DNA from: Panicum virgatum
Taxonomy: Eukaryota > Streptophyta > Magnoliopsida > Poales > Poaceae
Direction: 5' to 3'
NCBI RefSeq assembly: GCF_016808335.1
Contig: NC_053153.1
Span: 19,603,033 to 19,667,032, forward strand
DNA: 64,000 nt
The notes below the pieces were generated by a model. It saw only the letters and a list, made by a program, of their open reading frames with translations. It searched no databases and was not told the DNA's origin. The position numbers were made by a program, and so were the translations under genes. The stretch's first letter is position 1, and each line of letters begins with the position of its first letter. Positions 22,140-36,800 of the stretch are shown here, in pieces.

Positions 22140-23485
22140 TGGAGCGGCTGCGAGCGCGAGCGGGGTCGCGTGGACCGGCGGCGAGGTGGAGAGGCCGGGC
22201 GGGGCTCGCGTGCGGGGGCCTGCGCCTGCGGGCGATGCTGCGTGCGCTCTGCGCTGGGGGCGGGCGGGGATGGTTGGCACGGGGGCCTCACTGGGGTTGC
22301 CTTTTCTTCGCGTCCTGCCGCTCTGTGCGGGGCGGAAGTCACAGGTTGGGTTGGTTGCGAGTTCGGGTCGCGCCTGGTCTCGGATCGCGTACGCCTCGTG
22401 CGTGTCCAGAAGTGATTGGGGTTGCCCAAGCGAGCTGGTGTTTTGTCCCCGTGCCGGCCAAGCTCCACCGGCAGTTGGGGAATCCTCGATTCCTCGTCAT
22501 CAGTCTATATGCCCCCATCGAGTCCGCGCATATATTTTTAAAAAATTTCAGTCATAAATTTCGTTATATAGCATGTTTAAATACTAATTAGAAACACTAA
22601 ATATAAATTTATTATAAATTTAATTTCATAAGTCTTGATTTAATCACAAGACGAATCTATTAAATATAACTACTTCATAATTTGATCACTAATTGCTACA
22701 GTGATCATCACTAAGCGTACATTAATTTTACCTAATAGATTCGTTTAGAAAGTTCCAATTATTTTTATATTAAATCGATATACGAACGTTCGAATTGACA
22801 TCCGAACATTCGATGTGACAGCTATTTAAAAAATCAAATGAGATCTTAAACACTCGTCGGATATCATAACTTTTAACTTTTGCAAACGGTTAATGCTTAG
22901 TTTGTGGTTCATAACACCCATAACACTAGTTAAGTATTTTACCTGTTCTCCCAAAAAAGATTGTCTTCGGTAAGTTTGTAATTATCAGTTGTTTTATACT
23001 CGAAAAAAATTATATCAGTTGTTCGATGTTTACAAAGATGGTATGCTGGGCAGTCGAGCTGGCCTACAGGAGGTGGCGGCGGCAGTGCAGCAGAGCTGCC
23101 GGTTGGAGCATGGACTGCCTAGTTTCTATTCATCCCAAAAATGCAAAACATTCATGCTTATATATAGCTCAGTAAACTGTAAACACAAAACGAGCCGCAG
23201 GCGCACGAGCACATACACCACAGATGCTACTCCATTGTTAATCACTTATAGCGTAACCACTAGTAATTGTCACAACTTGGCATACAACTATATATGATTC
23301 AATATCCACAACCAACTACTTTGGCATAGATATAGGTTTGTATATGCCCACACGAACAGGTACGAAATGCTACCGCTTGCAGGCCACAACATCAGATGCT
23401 ACTTGTTCTACTTCCAAATTCTGCTTATTTATATTCACAATCACAGCCAATTCACAAATACGGAACAACTCCTGGTCACAGGTGC
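22140..23485. other. RING1 upstream region and SERINC 3' region, with MITE-like remnant
   Basis: 22140 to about 22450 is GC-rich promoter or 5' leader of RING1 (minus strand). About 22520-22870 is AT-rich and resembles a common grass MITE: AAGACGAATCTATTAA and CCTAATAGATTCGTTT face each other around a GCTACAGTGATC centre; ends and TSD were not resolved. A micro-insertion lies at 22994-23012. About 23040-23485 should contain the SERINC 3' UTR. No additional gene is recognised. Confidence 0.5.
22994..23012 (+). mobile_element. Micro-insertion with CTCGAAAAAAA tail and 11-bp TSD
   Basis: The 19-bp insert TTATACTCGAAAAAAATTA separates two copies of TATCAGTTGTT (22983-22993 and 23013-23023). CTCGA followed by an A-run resembles the GTTCGAGAAAAAA 3' terminus of the LINE tail found at 45753-45993. 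It is interpreted as an extreme 5' truncation. Confidence 0.5.
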
Positions 23486-26425
23486 CTAGGAGAAATCACG
23501 GTCCGGGAAGAGCAGCGGGGCAATGAGGGTCCAGATGTATAACGCTGCGGTGACCCACTCTGTGCAGATGCGCACCCAGACGGTTGTCCATCCAACATCC
23601 ATTAGCTCTGACTTTTCAGACACCGCACTTGTCCAGCCAGTCAAAAGCATGGCTGAGTACATGCTTGCAAGGGCGAAGATGAGGTGGAAGAAAGTGTAGG
23701 AATAGCTCACAGGGCGAGGTTCGCTTTCTTTGTCATTGCCTTTGCCAGTCTCCTCATCGCCGAGTAAAGGGTTTTTGGCTCCTGTAGGTGTTTTTAATTA
23801 CCATGGTAGTCAACAAAGAATGAGACTGCGCAGGAGTGTAATTGGCATATCCTTACCAGATCTAGGAGACGATGGTGGTGAGAGGAATGTAGTGGAAGAT
23901 CCAGCACGGACAGCAGAGTACACAACAGATAGCACGGTAGTGAGCATCCCGAGTATAAGAGCGCTCATTGAAACCTGCTTAGAATGCCTGTGAAGCCCAT
24001 TGCATTCGTAGTCGTCTGGTTCACTAGAGAGACTAGTGTAACACAGGTACGCACAGTAGACAGAAATGACAGAAGCAGGCATAATGCTTCCATTGATCTG
24101 GAAAAGGAATCGGTATTCCATTACACCTAACAGCAAATTCTATCAGGTAATAGCAGAGAACTGTATAAACTGTTGCATTAGAAATTTGGATCATGAAGAC
24201 AATCAAATGTATTGAGATTTCCTCGCTCAAATACTCGAAGGAATCACATACCAACGATTATCTCAAAACCACACATAAATATTCTTGCTATATTTGTTTT
24301 GCATATCCATAGGGAAAGTTCCGAGATTAAAAAAAACATTCAAGTGACTATTTGTTAATAACTTGAAGTAGTTTCAAATTTGAGGTGGTATGTTACCTGG
24401 GGGTGCAAAGCAACTATTGCAAAGGCAAAGGCAAGAATAAGAGTCGTGACAATAAAGAACACGTTGAGACCACAGTCATGACCGGAGGGATTAAACCACA
24501 TGAAAAGTACACCAGAGAAGGCAAATGTAGAGAGATAGCAAACCACTGTCACTACCAGTAAAGCTATTTCCCTGAAATATCAAATAAGATGGCATAATCA
24601 ATATCACATGATAAACTGGGTTCAAGCATCACTATCTCGTGTTTAGCGCACTTACCACTTCTGCTCATCTTTCTCAACCCATGAGTCATTCCAATTATTT
24701 GTGAAGTCTAAAAGCATCGCAACCTGTACTAGAAGAAACAAACCAGATCCAAACTTTGACAGTACCTCTGCAATTATCAATTTCAAAATTAGTAAAACTC
24801 AACAAACAATGGCAATTAGAGGTATATCTAGTGCAACCTATAAATTAGCTGCAGCCATCAGAAATTCTCTAACTTGGGAGATAAGATCAAAGACAAGAGG
24901 GAAAAGAATCTGAAGAGCAAACCCTCAATGTAACACATGATTATGCAATGTTTTCAAGCCTAAATATGACAAGAAGTAGATTTATCAAGAAAAGAGATAA
25001 TGTTAGAGATCTGCACACACTGCCATGTGCACCTTGTATCTCAAACATGTTACCATATGCACACTTGAAGTGAACTTGAATTTTTGTGAGTGCTCTATGG
25101 TCATCTTACATGGTTATTTCTGAAGACAGTGTAATACTAACGATCAGGGAAACAAAAGAAGCTTACCGTAAATAGTAATTACAATGTTCGGAACACAGAA
25201 CATAAGAACAATGAGAACAGCCCAGACAGCAATCTTTGCAATCCAGCCACCATGGTGCCATGCATCTCGCCGATCATTCTGGTCTTTTATACCAATCATC
25301 ATGATGGCAAATATTGCAAAAAACAAGAAGTTCCCCAGGCTTACACGAAGAACAGCATTCATTTGAAACCATTCATCTGGTGGTGTCTGGTCAAATGCAT
25401 TTACCCCTGCAATGCAGTAAATTCCTGACTTACTATATGCCATGAAATCAATTAATGGTTCATTTGATTTATCATAATCTCAAAGATTTAGTGGATCAAA
25501 AGTCCAAAACAAAGAAGAGTACTGTTTGAAATAATAGCTCACTAAAAATTGACAGTTTCACACATCAAATATGCTCTGTACCAGTATACCAGCAAATATG
25601 AAATGCATGTCCTAGGCAGCACATATGGGCTCAACCTCTGCTGCGAGTGACAAAACTAGTAGAATTCAAAGACGGCCTCTATCTTGTCCAATTTGTCATG
25701 ATTCATGTTATTCTGCATACCTGTATTTTATCTTGGGTACCAAATGGGTGCTCTATAATACATTAATACTTTTGTCCCGCTTGAGCCTCGAGGGATGTGG
25801 AGAAATGTTGCCAGTTCTAAATATCCAAGGGAGTAAATATTTACACACAAAGCGAACGAAATTATCCGACTCAACACTCACCAGACAGGGAAATTCATGC
25901 CAAGGGCGCCTGGATTCACCTAAATCCAACTAAAATTGATACCGGGTATGTGGAGTTGGAGAGACACAAAATGGATAAGCCAGAGCAGGGACTATCTAGC
26001 ACGCATCCGGGGGCGAATTCCCCAAATAGCTCCCAACCACACAGAGAGAAAGGTCAATCTTGCACGCTACATCGCAATTACCTACTAGTACCACAAAAAT
26101 TGCAGCCAGGAACTCCAAACAGATCGATCTATCCTAGTAATAGGGGGAAGAAACAACAGGCAGAGCCTTGAAGCGAAGATGAATCAGGGCTGAAGGATGG
26201 GAGGGGTTTGCTGGGGGTGAGTAGCGACGGGGGGCACGTACACGGGATGTGCTTCAGAAGAGGCACGGCGAACTGGCGGAGCAGGAAGGAGAGGATGAGG
26301 GAGGCGGCGAAGAGGCCGCAGTAGGCGATGCGCGCGGAGCGGCGGGTCACGGCCGACGCCGCCGACGTGCAGAGGTTGCAGGTGCAGCCCGCGCAGGCGG
26401 ACGCCAGGCACGACGCGCACCACAT
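23486..26425 (-). CDS. SERINC/TMS1 family multi-pass membrane protein
   Basis: Six minus-strand exons (26425-26242, 25406-25167, 24767-24656, 24571-24397, 24097-23857, 23781-23486) join in phase to 415 residues. The Cys-rich start (MWCASCLASACAGCTCNLC) and ten or so hydrophobic segments match the serine incorporator (TMS1/TDE1) family. Conserved blocks include AVLRVSLGNFLFF, KDQNDRRDAWHHGGW, FNPSGHDCGLN, ALHPQ, VISVYCAYLCYTSLSSEP and, near the end, YTFFHLIFALASMYSAMLLTGW. The family has been linked to serine-containing lipid synthesis and to lipid scrambling; the plant role is unclear. Length and topology are those of a complete gene. It is transcribed divergently from VIR. Confidence 0.93.
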
Positions 26426-27892
26426 CCTGTGCCGACCCCGTCGCTCCTGGGCACCAAGTCCAGCTCCTGTGGTTTGCCCTCCACTCCACGGCGTCGGAGC
26501 TCGCCGGGCCTTCGGATTTCTTCGGTCCTCGGGTCCTCCCCTCTCCCTCGTAGAGTCACAGCTCTGTGGCTCTATCCACGTGGACTGTTTATTGCCCACG
26601 CCGTCACGCGACACGCTGCTCCTGCAAGGCTGCAGAAGCGAGGGATTTTGATATTTGGATGATGCTTTCAAGATTTGACATCGTATCACAATAACATATG
26701 AGATCATCTGAGTCATTGACATGTGGGTTAGAATGTCAAATCTTGAAAGGCTCAGGAACTAAATGTCAATTTTAAAATTTTCTTTAGAACCAGACTTTTG
26801 TAAAGAAAAATATCATGGTTTGATTGTCATCTTAAAATGATATATAGTGACTTGATTCTATGGATTTTTTTTTAAAAAAATATGAAGATCTACCTATTAG
26901 CAAAATCTACATTCACACTCTATTACCGAGATGTACTTTTACGCACAAAATTTTAATATGGGATATAATATCTATAAACAAGTCTATGAAAATAAATATA
27001 ATCAAGTATATTTTTTTACTGATGTATAGATCCTTACTAACATACGTCACTCATGTAGAATTTTAATTCCCAACAAACTTATAAGTACGTGAGGATAGTA
27101 CGGGAGGTCTATAACTTTGAATTCTTTCTTTCTTTCTTATTCTTATACGATTTAAAGTTTGTTTATTTGATTATTTTCCTTCGCTTTGGTGACAATTCAA
27201 CAAGCTTCATGTTGATTTGTGTTTCTTATACTAGCCATTGATCTAACGGTTCTGCAAGATATGCAGGGTGCCGTTGGGGAGAGATGGGTAAAAATAACAA
27301 TATATGTAGGTAATACGATCTTTGATATTATGTTCATGGTGTATGATGTGTATGAGAAAGATAGTTGGAGATGATAAATAAATTAATATGATCAGAGTGT
27401 CAAAATTTGTTATAGTATATATCAATTCAGTAGACACCGGATTTTCATACGCACTCCAGGTAAACAAATGAACCATAGAGGAGCAGAGTAGCGGAGATTG
27501 ACACGGAGGGTTTTGGTTTGCAAGGGGGGAAAAAAAGGCAGACCGACAAGTTACCGTCTCTTGACAACGGTAAAAACAGAGAAATGAAAGGGGGAAACTA
27601 GGAAAAGGACCGTCCCCTTCATTGCCACGCTCCTCGGCCGCTGAACCAAACCCTCCTCTGCCACAGGCCGCCGCCGCGGCCGACTTCGTCGCTGAGGGGC
27701 TAACTGGAGCCTGTACCCCGCACGGGCTCGCTACGCTGCGAAGCCCACCTGCGGACGCTTGACGTCCCCTCTCCTCCCCTCTCGCGCTCCGGCGGGAGCT
27801 AGGGTTTTAGGCTCTGTGCCTGCTTTGGCTCGCGCAGGCGTGGCTAACGGCGACTCCAAGTCGGCCCATCCGGGATTAATCGATTCGCGGCG
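26426..27892. promoter_or_regulatory. Divergent intergenic region SERINC / VIR
   Basis: About 1.47 kb separates the two start codons. 26426-26640 is GC-rich SERINC leader. 26700-27470 is AT-rich with no recognisable gene and could be old transposon sequence. 27600-27892 is the GC-rich VIR leader (minus-side CCGCCGCCGC content and CTAGGGTTTTAG near 27800, a sequence common in plant housekeeping leaders). The region presumably serves as two separate promoters. Confidence 0.4.
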
Positions 27893-30800
27893 ATGGGCCG
27901 ACCGGAGCCGGTCGTGCTGTTCGCGCAGACGATCCTCCACTCCCAGCTAGATGAGTACGTCGACGAGGTACGATTCCCAACCCCGTTTCTTCCCCCTTTT
28001 GTTAATCAGCTCTGGAATCTGCGACCAAGCTACCGCTGGGTGAGTAGACGCTCTCTTAGTTTGTAGACTGCTAGGTTTGATTGGTGCTTTGGCGCACCAC
28101 TTGCATTGAGTGTGGCGAGGCTGAGTATTGGAGAGATTTGGTTTTAATGTAGCAATTGCGTAGACAAATTCTATTCACAGTGTGAAGTGATCCCATGAGA
28201 TATATTGACCTTATCATGCTAGATAAGTTTAGGTCTCGCAGAACACAGTTGGTAGTTATTCATTGGGGAGAACCAACCTATTTCATTCCAGAAGTTCAGG
28301 AGTCATGACATTGGTTCTGCACCACCATGGCTTCGCATTTGTGTGGGAAGCAGCGCAGTGAAGTTGCTGGTGTCACCTAATTGAAACATAGTCAGACATA
28401 CTGTACCATTCTTTAAGTGGATTCAATGCAAATGAGAACCAGAAAAACTTGACGGGAAGGGCAGGCCAACCCCCACTTTGATATTAAGAGGATGCAAATC
28501 TTGAACCTCGGCTGGTTGACTGAGAGCGCACCCCAATCACCACCAACCCGCGAGAACGCTTGCTGAGAACCAGAACACTGGAGCAATTATTTCTTGCCCC
28601 TGTTTGATACGATCATCTGTATCTTATTAGAATATTTCCTTGGGACATTTTCTACTAAGCTAGGAATGCAATGTTAGGATATGAAGGAGTAGCAGCTGGT
28701 ATTCAAACACCCAAAAGTGCCCACCTTGGGACATTTTCCTCTCAGCCAAGTATCTGATGTGATTGCAATTAACAAATCTTCAGACATAGGGGTGGATACT
28801 CTTTCAACTTCATATTTATTTCTTATCCTGAGTGCACTTTTTACTTCATGCAGGTGCTGTTTTCTGAACCAGTTGTGATCACTGCATGCGAGTTTCTTGA
28901 GCAAAATGCAGCTCCTTCTACACCAAACATTTCCCTTGTCGGGTAAGAGGCATTTCTTTTGAATATTGGTGTTTGTGCTTACGACATCCTTGTATTTATT
29001 ATCTTCTTATAATCAGCACAAAAATATGTCTCATCCTTGTATTTATTATCTTCTTATAATCAGCACAAAAATATGTCTCCAATGTAAAAGTTACTTGTGG
29101 TTCAATGTGTCCTGCAGAGGAGTGCCCTGTTTAACTTATTTTTCTGTTGTAACTTATCGAAAGCAAGGATTACTTTGTAACTTATCGTAAGCAAGGATTA
29201 CTTTGTAACATCTGATAACCTTTATGTGTTAAATGCAAACAGTTTTATGTATAGGTGACTGCATTTGCTTGAGGATGACTCTCACATAGTAAATATGCTA
29301 GTTACAAGTTGGCCTGACATGCCTTTGCGTGTCCATTTTTATCCTTGAAGCTTTAATATCACTCTTTCAGTCTTTCCCAACTATCTAGGTGTTGGATAAT
29401 AGTGTTCCATTTGCTTTGTACTGTAAGATAAGATTACAACAAAATCAGTAAATTATTTGTCAAGTGCTTTTAGTTATATGAGTAAAAGTTGAAAAAGATA
29501 CAAGTGCTGGAATGAGTTTCTTTCGTTAGATTGTGTGTAAATATATCTCTTACATTTCTGAAGCCTTCTGAGAGCAACAGTGGTTGCATCAGACTTGAAT
29601 CGAATACAAGTTCTGTTATACAATGTCTTACAGTTCTGAAACCTTCTGATAGTAAAAATGGTAGATAGTTAAAACTATAGTCCTAGCACTAACATTAACA
29701 GGGGATAGGTTCTATGGAAAGCACACAATTTTGAAAACTATTAAAGATACAATTTAGAAGTTACAATGTTCTCAAATGATTGTCTAATCTAGTAAACAAA
29801 TGAGATATGGAAATATTGAAATGTAACGGTTCCAAATGTATGTTATGACTTTTCCTTTCACACTAGCAATTTGTCTTTTTTTTGTATCTTGCAAATGAGA
29901 TTATGTTTTTGAGATTTTCCATGTATATGGTCCGTGGTTTGTAGCTGACAATTTTCAGGATTCTTTTTTTTCAAAAAAATAATGCACGTGATTTTCAAAT
30001 AGTTTGCAAAGGTTTTAGTTAGTTTTTTTTATTTCGCAGGGTAACCTATAGTAATATGTGTATCGAAGATAGTCCTTGATTGCAGTCATGTTGGTGGTAT
30101 ATGAATAAGCCTAAGGAACACTTAGTATGTAACAGTACTTTATAAGCTGAGGACAGCTTAACCTTTTCCCCATACAAACTTCTCATTTTGTTGTTTCTAG
30201 ATGTAGTTATGGTAAATTACAACATCTGCTCACTTGTTCAGCACATTAAGCCTGGGGCGATCTCCTTTATACACATTTTTTTTTCTTTTAAGATTTTATT
30301 GTTTTTCTGATATAGCTTGCTGTTTGCCACTGATGCTTTTGTTTGTTACGAGTGTCATTAAGAGTGAGATTTCAGTTTTCTTCAGTGTGAAATTCCAAGT
30401 ATAACTGACTGATTGTTCACCTGTGCAAGGAGCATGCACACACAATTTATACGCACTGCCTTTTGCCTATGTTGATGATGAGCCAGGTTCCCTGACTACT
30501 GTTAATGTTATTATATCCAGTGCTACATCGCCACCTTCATTTGCTTTGGAAGTGTATGTTCACTGCGATGGGGAGTCTCGGTTTAGGCGCCTTTGCCAGC
30601 CTTTCTTATATTCACATTCTTCATCCAATGTGCTAGAAGTTGAGGTATGATATACTGTTCTCAGTTTCTATTTTGTCATGTTCTCCCAACTGGAGCTTTT
30701 TGTTTCTTTGTTGTTTTTTTCAATATCTTGTTACTGCATTTGTTTTGCTCGACAAAATGTTTAAGGGTTCAACTTATTAAGGTCTAAGGATTGTCGTAGT

Positions 30801-33800
30801 CCTTGGCTGGGTAAGGATCCAAGACGCTAGGGTAGGATACCGTAGGACACCTGCCCTTGGTTGACTGGTCAGGAGCTCTTCTCCCATATGCAGCCCGACA
30901 AGAGTCTAGGACCAGGTTGAAGAAGAATCTGAGCCTAAAGAACATTTCTATTTATGTATTCCAAGACAATTTAGATGATTGTTAGAGATCTCTGAAACAA
31001 CCTAATTTAGTATTTTTTCAATTTCAACTAATGGGGATAATATTGTGGCCAGTTAAGATAATGCACAATGTAACTGATCTTATGCTCAGAAACTAATTTA
31101 TCACTTATAGAGAAGCAGCAATTCTCTATACCACACTTCAGGTTATGAAGTTGTTCTAATCTTGACCGCAACCATCACTGCACTACCACGAGTTTTCTTC
31201 ATACCGCACTTTGGGCCTAAGAGCATACCAGTGTTTCATATTAAGTTAGTGAAATTTCTCACATTTTGGTTCAGTGGTTCCTAATGCTATTCTGAATCAA
31301 TAGTTTACCATAGCGGAAGTCTACTCTATCGATACTGCTTGAAGGACATTAGGTGGTGCTAGTAGGTCTACCCTGGTTCACCTTGCATGAACTTTTGTGG
31401 ATTGATTTGCACATGCATGCATGTGTGCCATTGAGCATTGTCAGCCCCACAACCTGATGAAAGCTCCTTGGATGATTGGTGGGACAAGGTGAGCGGTAGG
31501 TTGGATGGCCTGTTTAAAAAGGGGCTTAACTCAATTATAATCTTGGTGGCATGTCGCTGTGGAAACACCGCAACTGCTGTGTTTGATGGACTGCAGCCAA
31601 TCTGAATGGGCTTCTTTCATCCATCAGGGAGGAGCTGCACTTGTGGGATATTGCTGGGCCTCGAGGAATTGCTCACATCCTCGCCCTGTTACCAGCTGGT
31701 TAGGATAGTGGTCCTGGTGTGTGTGTTTGGGGGGGGGGGGGTCTACAGTTTATTTTCCCCTGAAAAACAAACAAAACCTGTGTACTGGTGACTGGGTGTT
31801 CTCACCCCCTTTCTTTTTAATATATTAATACGCAGATCTCCTGCGTGTTCAAGAAAAAAAAGGATGGGATTACCTGTTCAATGTTTTATTCATCAGACTA
31901 ATGTCATATGAATCTTTGTGGTTTGATGATCAGAAGTAAATTTCAACTGCAATTCCTAGATTTGATGATAATTATGTCTCTGATGGATAGGACAGTGGAC
32001 AGGGGTGAGGTAATAGTTGTTTATTTGAGATTTGTAAATTGCACTAAGTGACTGTAAAACCCTGAGCTTTTCTGAGTGTGACTTTTGAGTCCTTGAACTG
32101 AAACCTGCAAAGTTATGTCCCTGAATGGATGTTTATTTAGAAGAAGGATTATAAAGATTCTTTAGAAATTGTTTAATGAGTGTGTTTAAATGGTTTTAAG
32201 TTGTCAGTTGAGATTCTATTATACAAATCATTGTTTTGTCTGAACTAGTTCATTTGATTTTTTATGATCTTTCGTGAAAAACATGTGGTGAAGCTCGTTT
32301 TGTTGTCTTAAAAAAACAGATTTCAGGATCCTGATCTGATCCTAATAAAGAAAATTTGATGGTTGGTATTCAAACTCTTTGACATAGGTTTTTTTTTTTT
32401 TGTAAATGAATATCCAAGCAGTCTAAATCAGCAGCAGCTTGATGCTTTCTACTCGGCGGTAATCATGGATAATAAGAACTTGTCCCAAACTTTCTCTCAA
32501 AAAAAAAAGAAGAACTTGTCCCAAACTAAGTTATGGGTCACTGGTTCTTTAACTTCTCTATCTTATTGAGCCCTCCAGTCAAAAACAAACTTTGTTATCT
32601 GCGGTGACAGTTTACAAGTTAATGGACATAAAAAATAAGCCAAACATATTTAAAGACCTCCCATGCTCTTTACCCAATTAGACTGTCTTGTTTTAAATTT
32701 CCTGCTGGTCATGTAAATCGAGTGTCAGTCATTTGCTTGGTAGTATCTGTCACATCTGCTTGTGCTGTTATTTCCTTTCCTGATATTGTGGGGCATGATT
32801 CTTTAGCTGCTTATAAATTTCTTTGTTTTCCTTATCTTGCAGGCTATTGTGACAAACCATTTAGTACTGCGTGGAACTTATCGCAGCCTCACTCTTGTAA
32901 TATGCGGTAATACTGCTGAAGATCTTGGTCAATTCAACATAGAACTGGGTCTGGACCATTCTCTTGCAAACATTGTTAGCTCTCCATCAGAGGGAAAGCT
33001 TGAGGACCTCCCACCCGCACTATATTCATCCAAATTGTCATTTGAAGAATCATTATCTTCATTGAAACCATTGAGTTTTCAAGCCACCGATGTTGACCTA
33101 TCAATTGAAGCGAAGAATGTTTTACATTTGACTCTTAAAATGTACCAAATGTCTGCTGTGGAAAATCTTATTCCTAACCTAAGAAGTGCAGTTATCTCAG
33201 CTATTTCCAAATATGTGACTGCTAGTACAAACCATATCCTACACACTTGGAATCAAGACTTGGCAAATGCCTCCACCAAGAGTGATTCTGATTCTCAGGA
33301 AATTAACAAAATTCTCACTGAAGCTTTCAATGAGCTCTCTGAAATTTGGAAAAATGTCCATGCTGTTGTTGACAGCAATGATAATGGCTTTGCATTTGCA
33401 GTAGATGAGGAATTGCCTACGACCAAGATTCTTGTTGAGCTGTTTAATCGATGTTTCCCATATTACAAGAATTTTTCTTTACTTGATCTGCAATGCCCTT
33501 CTCAGGTAGTTTATATCATGTTTACCTTGATTTTCTACATATCCGCTAAATTTGTTTTCAACATTTATTTATCTCATGCTAATTTAATTTCAGAACAAAT
33601 GGTTGGTGCTGTCTTTGAGTTTGGTTCTCCTACTATGCTCCTCAAAGGAGAGTTGCTTTTATTTTATTAGTAGTGGTGGGATGGGGCAAATCATTAATCT
33701 GCTATGTTGGAAGACACCAAAATCTGCAGCTACCACATTGCTTCTCCTAGGTATTGTCGAGCATGCTACTCGGCATGCTTTTGGATGTGAAGCTTTCCTG

Positions 33801-36800
33801 GGATGGTGGCCGCGAACTGATCTCAACAGTATACCTGGTGGCAGCAGCGATGGCTACTGCTCTTTGTTGAAGCTTCTACTGGAAAAGGAAAGGCATGATA
33901 TCGCCTCTCTAGCTACATATGTTCTACAACGCTTGCGTTTTTATGAGATACTATCTAAATATGAGGTACGAAGGATTTATGCTTGAATCCCCCAACCAAG
34001 TGACCTTTACATTCAAGCTTAGTGTATTATATGTAGATGATAAGAACCTTTTGGTTGTTTGGCAGTCTGCAGTGGTCAAAGTGATTTCTGATCTTCCGGC
34101 TGATAAACTTTCCACAGATGGAGTTCCATTTCTTATTTCTGCTAGTGTTGAACTTGCTGAAATGTCGGTAAGATTCAGTTTGTTGTTTTACAGGCAAATG
34201 CTTATTGCAGTTGGATACACATTTGTCATTCTCCTTAAAAGTGATGTGGGTTAGCCATGACTTTGTGTTGACAAATGCTGATGCAGAAATTGATAATTTT
34301 CTGTGGTCCTATTGAAGATCCCTCACTAGTGGCTTCTGCTAGAAGAATATTTAAGTCTGAACATTTGGAGGGCTTACTTTCATACAAAGCGACGATTGAT
34401 CTTATAACTTCTTCTAAGTACAGTTTTTTGCAGTATGATACTGATCAATACTTGTTACCTCTTATCCAGGTAATACTCTGAACATGCATTGTTGTTTTTC
34501 TACACATTATGTACCTATTTGCTCTGTTAATCTTGATCGAATTTGGGTTAATGCTTGTGCTCAATTTGCATTATCTTCTATGGTTTTATATATAGTCTTT
34601 CAATTCATCCATTATCCTACATTAGTACATTAGACAGTTTTTAAGTTGAATATAGGGCTGAGGACCAAGGATAAGGGTGTTCTCCCTCATCTTACTGCTG
34701 TTTCGATGGGCTATGAACACTGTGTGCTCTCAACATTTCATGTTGGTTATAGGAATTAGAGTCAAACCTTACTAGCTCAACTCTAACCGCTCTTATTATT
34801 GGGCTGTCCGCGGCCAAAGGGCTGACACAGCTAGCATTGGTTTGAGTTGAGTGCTGTAAGTACTCGTTGTGGTTAACTGGTTATTTTGTTTTCCGTTTGT
34901 GGTGCACTTTTTTATTTCTTTGATTGGGTGTTTTACCCGGATTTATTCTTTCTAAAGTCAATCATATGCAGCTCTCTTGTGTGTGGTACTATTCTATTTT
35001 GCTGTTACATTTTCACTAGTGCTGAACTGTATACCGCTGTACTCATTGTATCTTATTGTGTTTTTTTTTGTTGGCCTATATTGGTCCTTAGTGGGATTGC
35101 ATATTTTCAAAAGAATGGGCTTCGACCCATCTTCTGTATTCTGATTTTAATATTTATGATGAATCTGATAGTCATATCAGTCTTTATCTTTGAATTAGGT
35201 AAACTTTTGCCAGCTGTCCTGTCAAATTGAATTTAATATAGGAAGCTTGGCAGCTAGAAAATGATTTGGGGAATACATTATCTCTGGCATGGCCAAACCA
35301 GGCAATTGGATACAAATTGATCTTAATATGGGAATTTTTTCTGCCATCTGTTGATTATCATTCTTAACTATGTAAAATCAGTAAATCACAAGATGAGAAA
35401 TATTTTAGGGAAATTTGTTTAGGACACACTTCATTTCCATGGTTTTGTCTGTAGGACTCATTTTTTTATTCTGTAGTACAAGATTTTTTTCACCAACAGG
35501 TTGATATTTGTTCAGTGTCATGTAGACAATTTCTCCACTAACTTAACTTAGCTGCTTAAATGAAAATGGCAATGCATTCTGCAATCTGTTGATTATCAGT
35601 CTTACAGAAGCTTTACAGCTAAATTTATGACTTGAATACAATTTCTTTATTTCTGTACTCTTTGTAAGCAGGAAAGAAGCTTTTTCCCTGTGTCAGCAGC
35701 CTTATTGTCATCGCCTATATTGCATTTAGCAAGTGGGCCTGCTGCTGAAATTTTGATGGGGATAGCATCATCAATTGAATCTATTATCCTCTCCCTCCTG
35801 TTTTCTCGTTCAGGTTTGGTCGCAATTTTATATTTCTTGAACTGGAATAATCTTAACCTTGATTTTCCTGAAACTATGACAACTTACTCTTTTCTGTTCC
35901 CAGGGTTATCGTTCTTGCTCAGTCAACCTGAAGCGACTGAGCTTATCGTTCTTTCTCTTCAAGATGCGGAAAATGTGAATAAAGCAGAATGCATAACTCT
36001 TAGACAGGCTTTTATTCTTTTGTCAAAAGGGTTCTTCTGCCGTCCACAAGAAGTTGGGATAATCACGGAATTACATCTTAAAGTGGTTTGTGCAGTTGCA
36101 TCACACTTATTCAATTTGTAATGTTTTATTATGAGTTTTTTCACCTACATACTTGACACACTGAATAGACTGACTATATTGAATGCAAATTATAAAAGAA
36201 AAGGTGTCATGTGGGGCATGCCCTACAGGTCAGGGCTGGCAACTTGACATTTGTGCTCCAATGAAATTACTCCCCAAAGAAAACAGATAATATTAAACAG
36301 TTCATTTTAAAGACTATGTATTCTAATGGTCTTGTTATTAGTGAACTCCTCTTCTAAATAGGATGCCTCATGGCATTGTGAAATAAGGATACAAAATAAG
36401 CTATTTCTAGTAGTAGTCACCTCCTTCACATCTCCCTATCCTTCCCTGTGCACCCACTCCGGTCCTATGCATGGTATTCTGCCCAGTGCCCACTAATGGT
36501 CTTGTTATTAGTGAACTCCTCTTCTAAATAGGATGCCTCATTGTTGGAGTATATTGAGCACATGTGTATAGAGGCCCATCTAGAGGCCCATGTATAGGTA
36601 TTATATATACCCACCCTTCTAGGGCTGGAGGAATACAAGCATTATTCTCTCCTACATGGTATCTTTAGCCTAGGTTTCCTCTCTCTCCTCTCTCTCTCCA
36701 CCCTCCAGCCCGCCGCCGCTGCCGCCGGCAACCATGGCTGGCCGCCGGCCCCTCCTCCCCCCTCTCCTCTTTCCCCTCCCTCTCTTCTCGTCCTTCCCCT

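Noticed and set aside
21451..22557. 368-codon plus-strand frame over RING1 exons 1 and 2
   Set aside because: It is the complement of GC-rich RING1 coding and leader sequence; the minus strand gives a conserved protein with proper splice sites.
30423..30520. Candidate extra VIR exon upstream of exon 3
   Set aside because: Plant VIR proteins continue directly from SLVG to ATSPPSFALEV, which is achieved by the acceptor at 30520; the extra stretch would add unrelated residues.
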